NCBI RefSeq assembly: GCF_004745865.1
Contig: NZ_SRKZ01000001.1
Coordinates: 620,001-684,000 of the forward strand
Direction: 5' to 3'
Length of the DNA stretch: 64,000 nt
Origin: Hymenobacter wooponensis
GTDB taxonomy: Bacteria > Bacteroidota > Bacteroidia > Cytophagales > Hymenobacteraceae
The notes below the pieces were generated by a model that did not search any database, was not told where the DNA came from, and worked only from the letters and a program-made list of their open reading frames with translations. The translations under genes were made by a program, and so were the position numbers. Numbering within the stretch: position 1 is the stretch's first letter; each line of letters begins with the position of its first letter. Shown here piece by piece: positions 33,852 to 43,303 of the stretch.

Positions 33852-34697
33852 ATGGAAACAACTGAAATGAACACCCTCACCCTTCCCACCTACGACATTG
33901 CCCAGATTATGGGCGGCCTGTACGGCGACGGTATCATTGGTCTTAAAGGAGCCTTCAGCCGCGAGTGGGCCCAGACACTCGGCGAGGACGTACTGCGCCT
34001 CTACGATGAAGCCCTGCAACGCCCCGGCGGCGCCCTGGGCCGCGGCCCCAAGCGGCACTACGTGGAGATTCACCCCGAAGACATTCGCGGGTTTGTGGAG
34101 CTGGCTACGCACCCCTGGGTGACCACCGTGTGCAAGGCCGTACTGGGCCCGGAGTATAAAATCGTGGAAATTGGGTTTGACGTGCCCAACCCGGGGGCCG
34201 TGAACCAGCCCTGGCACCGCGACTTTCCGGCCCCCGATGATACCATTATCGGTCGCCGGCTCAATTCCTTGGCCTTTAACCTCACTACCGTAGATGTAAC
34301 TGAGGATATGGGCCCGTTTGAAGTGGCGCCCGGCACTCAGTGGGACCTGCCCATCGACTTCGAGCATGGCATGTTCCCGCCCAAAACCAACAGTTCGCGC
34401 TACGAGCAGCGCGCCCAGCGCAAAATGCCGCAAATGGGCGACATCTCGGCCCGCTCTGCCCTCACCATCCACCGCGGCACCGCCAACCACTCCACTAAAT
34501 CGAGGCCGGCGCTGGTGCTGGGCGTGGATGCTCCTACCGCCAACAACGCCGAGCGCCATGACCTGCAGATTACACGCGCCTTCTACGCAACGCTACCCGA
34601 GAGCCTGAAGCAGCACCTCACCTGCCGCCTGGTAGATAAGCTAGAACCTATTGTGCAAGGCCACACCATTGAGGGCCTGATGATGGGCGAAGCCTAA
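33852..34697 (+). CDS. phytanoyl-CoA dioxygenase (PhyH) family protein
   Basis: 281 residues. Fe(II)/2-oxoglutarate-dependent oxygenase of the PhyH type. The metal triad is HxD in QPWHRDFPAP (His122, Asp124) and His207 in TIHRGTANHS, with Arg218 for 2-oxoglutarate 11 residues later. The substrate is not predictable: family members hydroxylate lipids, natural products or ectoine. Start MSTT-like METTEMNTLTLP has an internal ATG at residue 6. It is followed by a GH43 gene on the same strand, 155 bases away, which may or may not be co-transcribed. Confidence 0.88.
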   Translation: METTEMNTLTLPTYDIAQIMGGLYGDGIIGLKGAFSREWAQTLGEDVLRLYDEALQRPGGALGRGPKRHYVEIHPEDIRGFVELATHPWVTTVCKAVLGPEYKIVEIGFDVPNPGAVNQPWHRDFPAPDDTIIGRRLNSLAFNLTTVDVTEDMGPFEVAPGTQWDLPIDFEHGMFPPKTNSSRYEQRAQRKMPQMGDISARSALTIHRGTANHSTKSRPALVLGVDAPTANNAERHDLQITRAFYATLPESLKQHLTCRLVDKLEPIVQGHTIEGLMMGEA

Positions 34698-34852
34698 GCT
34701 GGCCGCTCATTACTTGCTAGTGTCATTCTTCTCATCCGGAGTTGAGTGCAGCGGCTTATCAGGTGAGCACTGCCTGTTCTAGGCCACTTGCTTTACTTAT
34801 TAGGCTGCTACACTCAGCACTAGATGCTGTTATCTGGCCCCAAACCCTGGCT

Positions 34853-35854
34853 ATGTACACCCCCGACGACCATATCTACCAAGAGGCGCAACTAGCGCCC
34901 ATGACGGTAGCCGAGATCAATGAGCTAACGCGAAAAGCCCGGGCCCTGCCCCCCAGCGGCGACCAAACCCACGTGCTGGTGCCCGATGGGGAAGACCCGT
35001 GGGTGATTGCCCATGAGGGCCACCTGTACTACTGCACCGTGGACAGGCTGAAGCAGAAGATTCTGGTAGGGAAGTTTGACCGCCTCGCCGAAATGGCCTC
35101 TGCTGAACTCGTGGAGGTGTGGCCTGGCAGCGCGCAAAACACACCCGACTTTGTGGAAATATGGGCGCCCGAGCTACAATTGATTGACGGCCAATGGTAC
35201 GTGTACTTTGCCCTGTACAACGCCAAAAACGGCGAGGAGCGCCTGTTTACCCTGCAGAGCACTACTACCAACCCTCTGGGCTCCTACGAGTTCAAAGGCC
35301 AACTCCAGATTCCGACGGATCGCTGGGCCATTGACGGCTCCGTGCTGCCGATGAGCAACGGAGAGCTGTACTTCATCTGGTCGGGGTGGGAAGGCTTCGC
35401 CAACACCAGCCAGAACATTTACATCGCACGCATGACCAACCCCTGGACCATTGCCTCCGACCGGGTGTGCATTTCCAGGCCAGAGCACGAGTGGGAAAAG
35501 CAGGGTTATCCGCACGTAAACGAGGGGCCGCAGGCACTAATTCGCAATGGGCACGTCTTCATTATTTACTCTGCCAGCGGCAGCTGGACCGACGATTACT
35601 GCCTAGGCCAGCTCACCTACCTCGGCGGCGACCCACTTTCTCCTAGCTCCTGGCGCAAGGAGCCTAGGCCAGTATTCGCCAAGACGGATACAATCTTCGG
35701 CCCCGGTCATGCCTCCTTCGTGCAGGTGGCCGGCCAAGATTACATCATTTATCACGCGGCCCGGCGCAGCCAAGCCGGCTGGGCCCGTCAGATACGCGCA
35801 AAACCCTTCACCTGGCATGAAGACGGCTCGCCAAAATTTGGCGAGCCGCTTTAA
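34853..35854 (+). CDS. glycoside hydrolase family 43 protein
   Basis: 333 residues from ATG 34853 (MYTPDDHIYQ); the upstream ATG at 34742 adds 37 unrelated residues. Five-bladed propeller. Putative catalytic residues: Asp48 (GEDPWVI) as base, Asp161 (AIDGSVLP) as modulator, Glu224 (NEGPQALI) as acid, plus FGPGHASF at the end of the fourth blade. GH43 enzymes cleave arabinosyl or xylosyl links. No signal peptide was seen, so it may act in the cytoplasm on imported oligosaccharides. A hairpin covers the last codons (35824-35848). Confidence 0.88.
   Translation: MYTPDDHIYQEAQLAPMTVAEINELTRKARALPPSGDQTHVLVPDGEDPWVIAHEGHLYYCTVDRLKQKILVGKFDRLAEMASAELVEVWPGSAQNTPDFVEIWAPELQLIDGQWYVYFALYNAKNGEERLFTLQSTTTNPLGSYEFKGQLQIPTDRWAIDGSVLPMSNGELYFIWSGWEGFANTSQNIYIARMTNPWTIASDRVCISRPEHEWEKQGYPHVNEGPQALIRNGHVFIIYSASGSWTDDYCLGQLTYLGGDPLSPSSWRKEPRPVFAKTDTIFGPGHASFVQVAGQDYIIYHAARRSQAGWARQIRAKPFTWHEDGSPKFGEPL
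35824..35848 (+). terminator. hairpin overlapping the GH43 stop region
   Basis: Perfect stem CGGCTCGCCAAA and its inverse around one base, inside the last codons of the GH43 gene and followed by CTTT. Weak terminator-like. Confidence 0.45.
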
Positions 35855-35899
35855 AAAAGCATGTTCTGCTTTTCAGGAGTTCTACTTACCAAGCCTGGT

Positions 35900-36199
35900 T
35901 TAGCTTCCTGAGCCGATCTGGTTGGCTTTCTGCTCACGCTCTGCGGCCTTAAGCTGATGCTTTTTAGCTGAAAGACGTTCCTCTTCGCTTTTCGCGCGAA
36001 GCTTGGCTTCTTTCGTAACGCGCTCCTGTTCCGAGATTTCGCTGCGGAGCGTTTCTATTTGCTGTGAATCGTAGCTGGCCATGGAGCCGGAAGTGGTGCC
36101 GCCACTTGAGCTGGAGCCCGATTGAAAGATAGAGCAACTCATGGCTGCGGGAACCAGCAGCAACAGGCTACCAGAAATCAAATGCTTAGGTAATTTCAT
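35900..36199 (-). CDS. small lipoprotein with a coiled-coil
   Basis: About 99 residues; ATG 36199 follows a GTG at 36202. Signal peptide MKLPKHLISGSLLLLVPAAMSC with lipobox Cys22, then a Ser/Gly-rich linker, then a charged helix (IETLRSEISEQERVTKEAKL...KKHQLKAAEREQ) that should form a coiled coil. It may be a periplasmic structural protein. No family assigned. It lies between convergent GH43 and divergent sbcC. Confidence 0.7.
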   Translation of the reverse strand: MKLPKHLISGSLLLLVPAAMSCSIFQSGSSSSGGTTSGSMASYDSQQIETLRSEISEQERVTKEAKLRAKSEEERLSAKKHQLKAAEREQKANQIGSGS

Positions 36200-36352
36200 C
36201 ACAATATCAACAAGGGTACCCTACACTTTACCCTGTTAGCATCCTGATGGTTATTGACGAGTTCTGGCTTGGGAGCCGTATTTTGCTGGTTTGAAGTTGA
36301 GCCTGGGCACCATTGGCAGAGCTGACAGGAATGTATTGCGGACGTGGTAAGT

Positions 36353-36360
36353 TAACTTTG
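36353..36360 (+). promoter_or_regulatory. -7 promoter box TAACTTTG for sbcC
   Basis: Exact TAnnTTTG, 64 bases before the sbcC ATG at 36425. The octamer TGGCCTAG lies just downstream at 36364. Confidence 0.6.
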
Positions 36361-36424
36361 TAGTGGCCTAGGTGGTCGTGTCCGTTCGTGGCGCGGCATC
36401 TGTTTCCGCGACTTACTGCTCCGT

Positions 36425-39400
36425 ATGAAAATCCTCCGCGTCCGTTTTTATAATTTGAACTCCCTACGCGGGGAGCATGAGGTCAACTTTGGCCAGGCCC
36501 CGCTTGCCGATTCGGGCTTGTTTGCCATCACCGGAGCCACGGGAGCCGGCAAAACTACCATACTCGATGCCATTACGCTGGCCCTCTATGGTCAGATGCC
36601 GCGTCACGAAGCCGGAGGGCCTGAGCAGGCCATGAGCCATGGCACGGGCGAAAGCTGGGCCGAGGTGGAGTTTGAGGTGAATGGCCGCCGCTACCGCTCT
36701 AAGTGGGGCCAGTACCGGGCCCGCAAAAAGCCCGATGGCAAGCTGCAGCCACCCACTATGGAGCTCAGCGAGCAACCCGAGCCAACCAACGGCGAAGCTT
36801 CCGATAAGTGGCCAATTCTGGAGGACTATAAATCTAAGGTGCCGCCCCGCGTAGCGGAGCTGAGTGGCCTAGAGTACAAGCAATTTCTGCGCTCGGTGCT
36901 GCTGGCGCAGGGGGAGTTTACGCGCTTTCTGAAATCTACGGCCGGAGAGCGGGCGCAGCTGCTGGAAAAGATCACCGACACTAAGAAGTACTCGGATATC
37001 TCGCGGGCGGCGTTTGAGCGCGCTAAGCATGAAACTCAGCAGGTGGAAACCTTGCGAGCCGGCTTGGCCGGGGTAGTGCTCCTTTCTCCTGAGGAGGTGG
37101 CTTTTCTAGAAGGTGAAATTAAAGAACTGGAGCAGCAGCTGGAAACGGCAACCGGCACCCAAAAGCGGCTGCTAGATGCCCAGAGCTGGCTCCGGCGCCT
37201 GCAGGAGCTGCAGAGCCAGCAGCAGCGTAGCCAACTGCGCCTGCAGCAGCTAACTGCCCAAGCCGACACCCTGGCGCCCCTGCGCCAGCGCATGGATTTA
37301 CACTCCCAGGCCGCTCCCTTTGCCACGGATTGGGCGCTGCTGCGCCAGGCCGACGAGCAGATCAGAAAATTGCGACAAGAAGCCGACCAGCTCCGTGAGC
37401 GGTTGCCCCAGCTTCAGCAGCGCCGCGAACAGGCCTACGCTGCCCGCGCTGCCGCGCAAGCCGCCTATGAGCAAGCAGAAGCTACCCGCCGGGAGCAGGA
37501 ACCCAAGCTACTGGAGGCCGAAAAGCTAGATTTTCAGATTCAGGAAGCCCAAAAGCAGTTGCTGCTCGGCAAGCAGGAATACGAAGAGAAAAACGAAAAG
37601 TGCAAGCGCCTTAAGCTCAGCGCAGAGCAAGCCGCCGGACAGGTGCGTGAGCTGCGTGAGCAGGTCCGGGACCTTAGCAAGTGGCTGGAGCTGAACGCTA
37701 ATGTAAGCGAGCTGGCCGCTACTCTGCCCGAGCTTTCGGCCAACTTCCAGCATTGGGAGCACCTGAAGGGCGAGCTTGGCCAGTTGCGGCTTCGCCTGCA
37801 CGAAGCCACCCAACGCCAGCAGCAGGCGACCCTCGAAACCTCCCGCCATAAGCAGGTAGCCGCGGAAGCGCAGCGCCAGTTGGAGGAGCTCACGGCCCAT
37901 TATCAAACTGCTACCCTCACCCGCAATACTTGGCTGCACCGCCTGCGCCACCACGTGAGTGGCCTACAGCGGGAGCAGGAGAAGCAACAGCAGCACTGGG
38001 ACGACCTGCGCCGCAGCTTGCAGATGCAGCAGCTCATTCTTAACCACACCGATACCCGCCATCTGCTGGAGGCCGGCCAGCCCTGCCCGGTGTGTGGGGC
38101 CACCGAGCACCCCTATATGGCGGGCGTGCTAGGCGTGAGCGAGGACTCCCTGCAGCACGACCGGCAGCGCGAGGATGAGCTAGGCCAGCACGTGCGGGCC
38201 TTGGGGGCGCGCTACAACCGCCTGAACACCTACGTAACCATGCTGGAGCAAACGGGCCCAGAGCCTGAGTCTTCCGCTACGGATACTATTCAGCTCTTGC
38301 CTGAAACCGCCGAAAAAGCCGCTGCCGAGGAGGTTAAGGCGTTAGTACAGGAGTTACGGGAACTGCGCGACCAGCGCACGGCCGCCGAACACCGCTTGGC
38401 CCAGGCCAGCAGCCAGCAAGAGGCCGTAGCTCGCCAGCAACAAGCCTACGGCCAAGATGTAGCTCAGCTGACGCTGGCGCTGGCCGATGCCGAAGACCGT
38501 GTTCCAGATGCTCGCATCATGATTCAAAGCCAGCTCCAAAACTTCGGGATGGTGTTCACGGAGGAGAATGGGCGCGCCCTGATGGACCAGGCCCGCCAGC
38601 GCATTACGGAGTTTGAGCAAAAGCACCAGCAGCGCACAAAGGCAGATCTTGAGCTGCGAGGCATCAGCGTAGAAGCTACCCGGGCCGAAGAAGAAAAGCT
38701 GGAGCTGCAGGAGTGGCTGCGCGCCAACAAGCAAGGCTTGTTAGAACAGCATCAGGCTATCCAAGCTAGGGACAAGCAGCGCCAGCAGCTGTTTGCCGGC
38801 CCCGATGTAGCCCAGGCCCGCCAGCAGCTAGACCATACGCTGCGCCAAGCCGATACCCAACTCAAGCAGGCCGATCAGCAGCTACAGCAGCAGGAAACGG
38901 CCCTGGCCTCTGCCACCACCCAGTTACGCCAGCGCGAGCAGGATACGGAACAGCAGCAGCACCTCCGCGAACAACAGCACGCTACTCTCACGGCGGCCCT
39001 CACGGCGGCAGGCCTAGCCCCCGATCCAGCGGCCCTCGCCGCCCTGCTCCTCCCCGACTCGGAGGTGCGTCGCCTGGCCGAGCAGCTGCGCCAGCACGAG
39101 CATGATGTGGCTCTGGCCCAGCAAACCCTTACCGAGCTGGCCCAGCAGCTGCAGCACGAGCAGGCCCGCTCCCTCACCCAAGAGCCTGCCGAGTCGGTTG
39201 AGCAGCAGCTTCGCAGCACCAACCAGTTACTTGCTAGTCTCAACCAGCAGCTTGGCCAGCGCCAGCAACGCCTGCTCGATCATCGGGCGGGGCTAGAACG
39301 CCACGCCTCGCTGGCCGCTCAGTTGGCCACGCAGCAGCAAGAAGCCCGGCGGTGGCGGCAGCTCACGGAGCTCATTGGTTCTGCCGATGGTAAGAAGTTC

Positions 39401-39865
39401 AGTGAGTTTGCACAGGGGCTAACCCTGGCCCGCCTCGTAGATTTGGCTAACCGTCACTTGCTTCGCCTCACCGACCGCTACCGCATCCTGCGTAATCCCG
39501 AGGAACACCTCGATCTGCTGGTGCTGGATGAATACCAGGCTGGCAGCACCCGCTCTATGAATTCGCTATCGGGTGGGGAGAGCTTCCTGGTGAGTTTGGC
39601 GCTGGCTCTAGGCCTATCGGAACTAGCCGGCTGCAAAACTCAAATCGACACGCTCTTCATCGACGAAGGCTTCGGCACCCTCGACCCCGACACGCTCGAC
39701 ATCGCCCTCTCGGCGCTGGAGATGCTGCAAGGCAGCGGCAAAACCATCGGTATCATCTCGCACGTGGAGGCCCTGAAGGAGCGCGTTACTACGCAGATTA
39801 ACGTGCGCAAAGGAGCCGGCGGCATCAGCACATTACAGATCGTCGGCTTTGGCGAGGTCATATAA
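36425..39865 (+). CDS. sbcC: SbcC (Rad50-like) ATPase subunit of SbcCD
   Basis: 1146 residues. SMC-like ATPase partner of SbcD. Walker A is GATGAGKTT at residues 37-45; a zinc hook CPVC (Cys554, Cys557) sits between two long coiled coils rich in Gln/Glu/Leu; the signature motif is SLSGGESFLV and Walker B DTLFIDEGFGTLD near the C-terminus. Length fits (E. coli SbcC about 1048; larger coils here). Dimerises through the hook and drives DNA end processing and hairpin cleavage. Encoded about 10 kb from sbcD on the same strand. Confidence 0.95.
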   Translation: MKILRVRFYNLNSLRGEHEVNFGQAPLADSGLFAITGATGAGKTTILDAITLALYGQMPRHEAGGPEQAMSHGTGESWAEVEFEVNGRRYRSKWGQYRARKKPDGKLQPPTMELSEQPEPTNGEASDKWPILEDYKSKVPPRVAELSGLEYKQFLRSVLLAQGEFTRFLKSTAGERAQLLEKITDTKKYSDISRAAFERAKHETQQVETLRAGLAGVVLLSPEEVAFLEGEIKELEQQLETATGTQKRLLDAQSWLRRLQELQSQQQRSQLRLQQLTAQADTLAPLRQRMDLHSQAAPFATDWALLRQADEQIRKLRQEADQLRERLPQLQQRREQAYAARAAAQAAYEQAEATRREQEPKLLEAEKLDFQIQEAQKQLLLGKQEYEEKNEKCKRLKLSAEQAAGQVRELREQVRDLSKWLELNANVSELAATLPELSANFQHWEHLKGELGQLRLRLHEATQRQQQATLETSRHKQVAAEAQRQLEELTAHYQTATLTRNTWLHRLRHHVSGLQREQEKQQQHWDDLRRSLQMQQLILNHTDTRHLLEAGQPCPVCGATEHPYMAGVLGVSEDSLQHDRQREDELGQHVRALGARYNRLNTYVTMLEQTGPEPESSATDTIQLLPETAEKAAAEEVKALVQELRELRDQRTAAEHRLAQASSQQEAVARQQQAYGQDVAQLTLALADAEDRVPDARIMIQSQLQNFGMVFTEENGRALMDQARQRITEFEQKHQQRTKADLELRGISVEATRAEEEKLELQEWLRANKQGLLEQHQAIQARDKQRQQLFAGPDVAQARQQLDHTLRQADTQLKQADQQLQQQETALASATTQLRQREQDTEQQQHLREQQHATLTAALTAAGLAPDPAALAALLLPDSEVRRLAEQLRQHEHDVALAQQTLTELAQQLQHEQARSLTQEPAESVEQQLRSTNQLLASLNQQLGQRQQRLLDHRAGLERHASLAAQLATQQQEARRWRQLTELIGSADGKKFSEFAQGLTLARLVDLANRHLLRLTDRYRILRNPEEHLDLLVLDEYQAGSTRSMNSLSGGESFLVSLALALGLSELAGCKTQIDTLFIDEGFGTLDPDTLDIALSALEMLQGSGKTIGIISHVEALKERVTTQINVRKGAGGISTLQIVGFGEVI

Positions 39866-39989
39866 TATAAGCAGAACCTAAGCAAGTGTATGCCTAATGA
39901 TGCGGGGCCCATACGTTGGGCCGAGCCCGTACGAGTATGCTTACTTCTCCCTCTACCGGCTGGTAGTGGCCTAGAGGCCGCTATTTTAC

Positions 39990-41057
39990 TTAGCCCGACA
40001 CAGCATCGCCGGCTGCCCGAACTTCAGCCCATGTCCAGTAGCGTCGGGGCTGAATACCAGCGTACTTCTCCCTAAAGAACGCTACTACTTCCTGCTCCAG
40101 CACGTTGGGCGCTATGAAAGAGGAGTAGATGGGGCGCTGGTCGGGGTCGGCGTAGCGCTGGGCTTTATTGAGGCGCTTGCCCTCCAGGCGCAGCAAAGGC
40201 CCCGTATCCGTAACGCCATCATACGTCCAGCGGTGTGGGCTTTGCTCTAGGGCGTTGAGGCGGCTGGCTAGGCCTGTCAGTGGCAGCCGTGGCAGCGTGG
40301 GGCGGCTTTCCAGGTCAATCCAGGTTGTGTACTTGTACTCGAATTCGTACCGGTTATCATCGTACAGGCTCAGCACCATATCAAACCCAGCCGTCGGCCC
40401 AAACAGCGCGTAGTACGGTAACGGCTCCGGGGTGCGCACCACCAGCAAGCCTATCTCAGGATACGCGTGCGCAGTGGTACGGGCGCTTTGCATGATGGCT
40501 ATGGCATGCCGCACTCGCTCTACTTCCGGCTCCCAAGCAGCCCGGCCGGCTTCGGGGTTTTCTAATATTTCCCGAAAGCGCGGGAGAAACCAATCAAACT
40601 TCTCTGCTGAAGCCTCATCCTCGCGGCGCCGCCGGGCTGGCGCACCAAAGGGCTCGTAGAAGCGAGCTTTTTCCTCGGCGTTTAGCCAGCACACCAGCTT
40701 CAAAGCATGTTCTGCCAATGGGTCGTGCCACTCAATCTCGCGGAAGTCGCCGAGGGTAGCAGTGAGGCGCAGCAAGTGCTCATGTTGCAGGGCTAGCTCT
40801 GGGTGCAGCAAGCTCCACACGCCCACAAACCCATCTACATCAAAGTGGTTGGCCGTAACTGCCTCTGCTTCCAGTCCCGGCGTAGTTGGGGCACGCAAGG
40901 CGCGTAGCACCGAGCCAGCGCTGGTATCGTCGCGCAGGGCTTCGGGGGTGGGGGCTCCGCGCCAGTGCGCTAGGGTAAGGGCAGCCCCTAGGCCAGTGCT
41001 ATCCACGATGATAGTTGGCCGCTGGCGTAGCTGCGAGAACGGAACGAAGGTTTTCAA
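39990..41057 (-). CDS. DUF6687-like hypothetical protein
   Basis: 355 residues from a TTG start at 41057 (MKTFVPFSQLRQRP). The GTG at 41093 would add 12 residues but lies inside the promoter box. It contains TANHFDVDGFVGVWSLLHPELAL, with His/Asp residues like a metal site, and a C-terminal RYWTWAEVRAAG. Family assignment to DUF6687 is from memory of this pattern; function unknown. No signal peptide; probably cytoplasmic. It converges with sbcC. Confidence 0.65.
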   Translation of the reverse strand: MKTFVPFSQLRQRPTIIVDSTGLGAALTLAHWRGAPTPEALRDDTSAGSVLRALRAPTTPGLEAEAVTANHFDVDGFVGVWSLLHPELALQHEHLLRLTATLGDFREIEWHDPLAEHALKLVCWLNAEEKARFYEPFGAPARRRREDEASAEKFDWFLPRFREILENPEAGRAAWEPEVERVRHAIAIMQSARTTAHAYPEIGLLVVRTPEPLPYYALFGPTAGFDMVLSLYDDNRYEFEYKYTTWIDLESRPTLPRLPLTGLASRLNALEQSPHRWTYDGVTDTGPLLRLEGKRLNKAQRYADPDQRPIYSSFIAPNVLEQEVVAFFREKYAGIQPRRYWTWAEVRAAGDAVSG

Positions 41058-41092
41058 GCGCGGAAGACTGGATACAGCAATATGGAGAAGCA

Positions 41093-41100
41093 CAAATGTA
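41093..41100 (-). promoter_or_regulatory. -7 promoter box TACATTTG for the DUF6687-like gene
   Basis: Exact TAnnTTTG. It includes the first base of the GTG at 41093, so translation should begin downstream, at TTG 41057. Confidence 0.6.
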
Positions 41101-41200
41101 CTCCTCTCCCAACCACTCGCTTACGGCAAATTGCTCTATCCGTATTTCCAAATTTCCGAACTCAGGTAAGCACGAACTGTCCTTCGTTGACCTGCTCAGG

Positions 41201-42496
41201 CTATTGAGCTCTGGAGTACGCCTGCTTGCTGCTAGAAGAAGTAGCGGCCCGCTGGGTTTGCTTAAGATAGTCTTTGGCTTCCTGGTACAGCGCAGAAGTT
41301 CGTTCAGCCTTGTCAAGTACTACCTGATAATAGCGCCGAGCAGCGGTGGTATTGTTCTCATCTACTGCCATTTTCGCCAAATTCAAATTGGCGTATAGGT
41401 AGTACCCACCCTGGGTTAGCTCCGTTAGCTCCGAGAATACAATGCACCGCTGGTAGTACTCCTTGGCTTTCGTGCGGTTCTTGTACTTGGTCTGCTGAAT
41501 CCATCCCAAATAATACGTGGCGTACCGACCACTTAACTCTTCATACCCTGGATACCCCTGGTTGAGCTTGTCCAGAATATCCAGACTTATTCTTTCACAC
41601 TCCCGAAATCGGCTTTGCTCAAAAGAAAGCAGGGCATACTCCCGTGCAAAGGGACCATTATCGGGGTAGCGCGTTACCAGGTCTTTAGCTACTGCCAAGG
41701 CTGCCTCCTGCTGGTTTTCTCGCTCACTACCTAAAATCCGTAGGAGAAAATACTTCGATTCGGTGCTGGTGTAAAACGCGTTGTCAGCAACATTGCGCAA
41801 TTGCTGAATACCCAGTTGGCGGTTTCCTTTGGGAAAGAACAGCAGAATGGGGCGCAGGAAAGGGTGCTCTAGCGCAATCCAGGAAGCATAATAGTTAAAC
41901 AGAGCCTGCCCAAAGAGAAACTCTGAGCTGAGGCCATTGGCCTCTTTGCTTAACTCCAGATAATCGAGAGCACGTTTGCTGTTCACGGTTGCTTTGCGCA
42001 ACTCGTGGCGCTCTGCCTGCAGACGGGCGCTAAAGCTATAAGCGGCGGCCAGAAAGAAACAGGCCTCATAGTTCTTGTTATCGGCCTCGTATAGCTTCTC
42101 CCCCTTCGCAATGGCAGAGTCCATGTAAGTGTAGAAGACCTTATCGTACTGCTTGTTGAGCGTATTGCTCGGCAGAATCTTCCACCAAGTGCTAAGCCCG
42201 AGCAGGAAATCGGGCATGGGGTGGTGCGGGTAGCGCCGGCCCAGGGAGCGAAACTGCCGTTCGGCCTTGTCGTGCTTGGAGTTGTAGATGTTCTGTACTG
42301 CCCCGTCGAGCTCAATCTGAATATCCTGGTTCGTTAGCAGCCAACCCGAGGTTAGAGCAGCGGGTGCGATATCGACATTGTCTAGTTCTATCTTTTTCAA
42401 ATTAGCAGTATCGAGAACCTGAGCTTTCAGGATCTGCGCAAACAGTACCAGTAAAGTGAATAGTAGAACTTTTTTAATGAGTAAAGATCTATGCAT
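41201..42496 (-). CDS. exported tetratricopeptide-repeat protein
   Basis: 431 residues with a signal peptide (MHRSLLIKKVLLFTLLVLFAQILKAQ). The rest is a helical solenoid with many TPR-like repeats, e.g. VQNIYNSKHDKAERQFRSLGRRYPHHPMP, SLDILDKLNQGYPGYEELSGRYATYYLG and LAKMAVDENNTTAARRYYQVV. It ends in a short Ser-rich tail. Likely a periplasmic scaffold in an envelope complex. Specific partners unknown. A promoter lies 50 bases upstream. Confidence 0.85.
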   Translation of the reverse strand: MHRSLLIKKVLLFTLLVLFAQILKAQVLDTANLKKIELDNVDIAPAALTSGWLLTNQDIQIELDGAVQNIYNSKHDKAERQFRSLGRRYPHHPMPDFLLGLSTWWKILPSNTLNKQYDKVFYTYMDSAIAKGEKLYEADNKNYEACFFLAAAYSFSARLQAERHELRKATVNSKRALDYLELSKEANGLSSEFLFGQALFNYYASWIALEHPFLRPILLFFPKGNRQLGIQQLRNVADNAFYTSTESKYFLLRILGSERENQQEAALAVAKDLVTRYPDNGPFAREYALLSFEQSRFRECERISLDILDKLNQGYPGYEELSGRYATYYLGWIQQTKYKNRTKAKEYYQRCIVFSELTELTQGGYYLYANLNLAKMAVDENNTTAARRYYQVVLDKAERTSALYQEAKDYLKQTQRAATSSSSKQAYSRAQ

Positions 42497-42551
42497 AAGC
42501 TCTAATCACATTAAAACCCAACAAAGTACAGCATGACTTTATATCATACAA

Positions 42552-42559
42552 CAAAGTTA
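42552..42559 (-). promoter_or_regulatory. -7 promoter box TAACTTTG for the TPR gene
   Basis: Exact TAnnTTTG on the minus strand, 55 bases before the ATG at 42496. Confidence 0.55.
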
Positions 42560-42730
42560 CTAAATAACAGATAATCAGTAATTTCTTGCCATGCTTTTTA
42601 CACAAAAACAGGCAATACTGGCACTAAAGTCACTGGCTACAAAGCCAATACCTTTTGCAGGTATGAAGAACAGGTTTTTAGGAGAAAAGCAACTACCCTC
42701 GCTCACCTATAGCCGCTGCTACAGGTAGAC

Positions 42731-43048
42731 TCACTTCCTTCTACGATTAGAAATATGCTCCACGCGTGAGCGCCGCACCCAATGCAGATACTTCTGTAAC
42801 TCTTCGGCACCCTGCAGTGCCTCCACGGTAGGATAACGACGCGCCAACTCACGGTTAGTTAGCAATAGGTGCACTGTACTGTGGCACGGCTGGCAGAGGT
42901 CAACGGTTGGGCCGTAGCGGCCTCCCTCCTCCCGCGGCACCAAATGGTGCCGCGATACATGGCGGACTTGGCGGAGACAAAGCTCACAGGTTTTCTCAGA
43001 AGATACAGCTACAGTAGTATAAGGAGGAGCGGAGCGTCGGCGTGTCAT
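42731..43048 (-). CDS. small HNH endonuclease-like zinc protein
   Basis: 105 residues from ATG 43048 (MTRRRSAPPYTT); the 43201 ATG would add 51 residues in an AT-rich leader. The HNH-type core runs CELC (Cys21, Cys24), VSRHHLVPRE (His34, His35) and DLCQPCHSTVH (Cys52, Cys55, His56, His60), so a structural zinc and the HH catalytic pair are present. Such small stand-alone HNH proteins are common in Bacteroidota; DNA target and biological role are unknown. It is not near restriction-modification or mobile genes. Confidence 0.83.
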   Translation of the reverse strand: MTRRRSAPPYTTVAVSSEKTCELCLRQVRHVSRHHLVPREEGGRYGPTVDLCQPCHSTVHLLLTNRELARRYPTVEALQGAEELQKYLHWVRRSRVEHISNRRRK

Positions 43049-43139
43049 GTATTGAGCAAGTGGTACTACATCTAACTGATGATTTACGCCATCAATTAAA
43101 TCTTGGCGTAATCCTATCATCAAAAAAACTGTATATAAT

Positions 43140-43172
43140 TTTGTTGCCGCTTTTGATTTGTATTTATATTTG
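43140..43172 (+). promoter_or_regulatory. promoter with -33 TTTG and -7 TATATTTG
   Basis: TATATTTG at 43165-43172 with TTTG about 21 bases upstream (43140-43143). It reads towards the exported protein at 43304, leaving a leader of about 125 bases. Confidence 0.65.
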
Positions 43173-43303
43173 GTTGCGGGCCAATCATATGCTGAACTCA
43201 ATTAACGGTAGTATTCCTTGAATGGCTCCGTTTTTCAGGTCACTTCTTCAGCTAGCGAGGGCCTACCCATTCTTTGATTTTTCACACCTTCTTATCATAC
43301 TGT

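Noticed and set aside
33738..34559. 273-codon open frame on the minus strand opposite the PhyH gene
   Set aside because: Antisense of a PhyH protein that keeps its metal triad; no start signal or homology visible.
42731..43048. Homing endonuclease or restriction system
   Set aside because: Only the short HNH domain is present; no methyltransferase, intron or intein sequence nearby.
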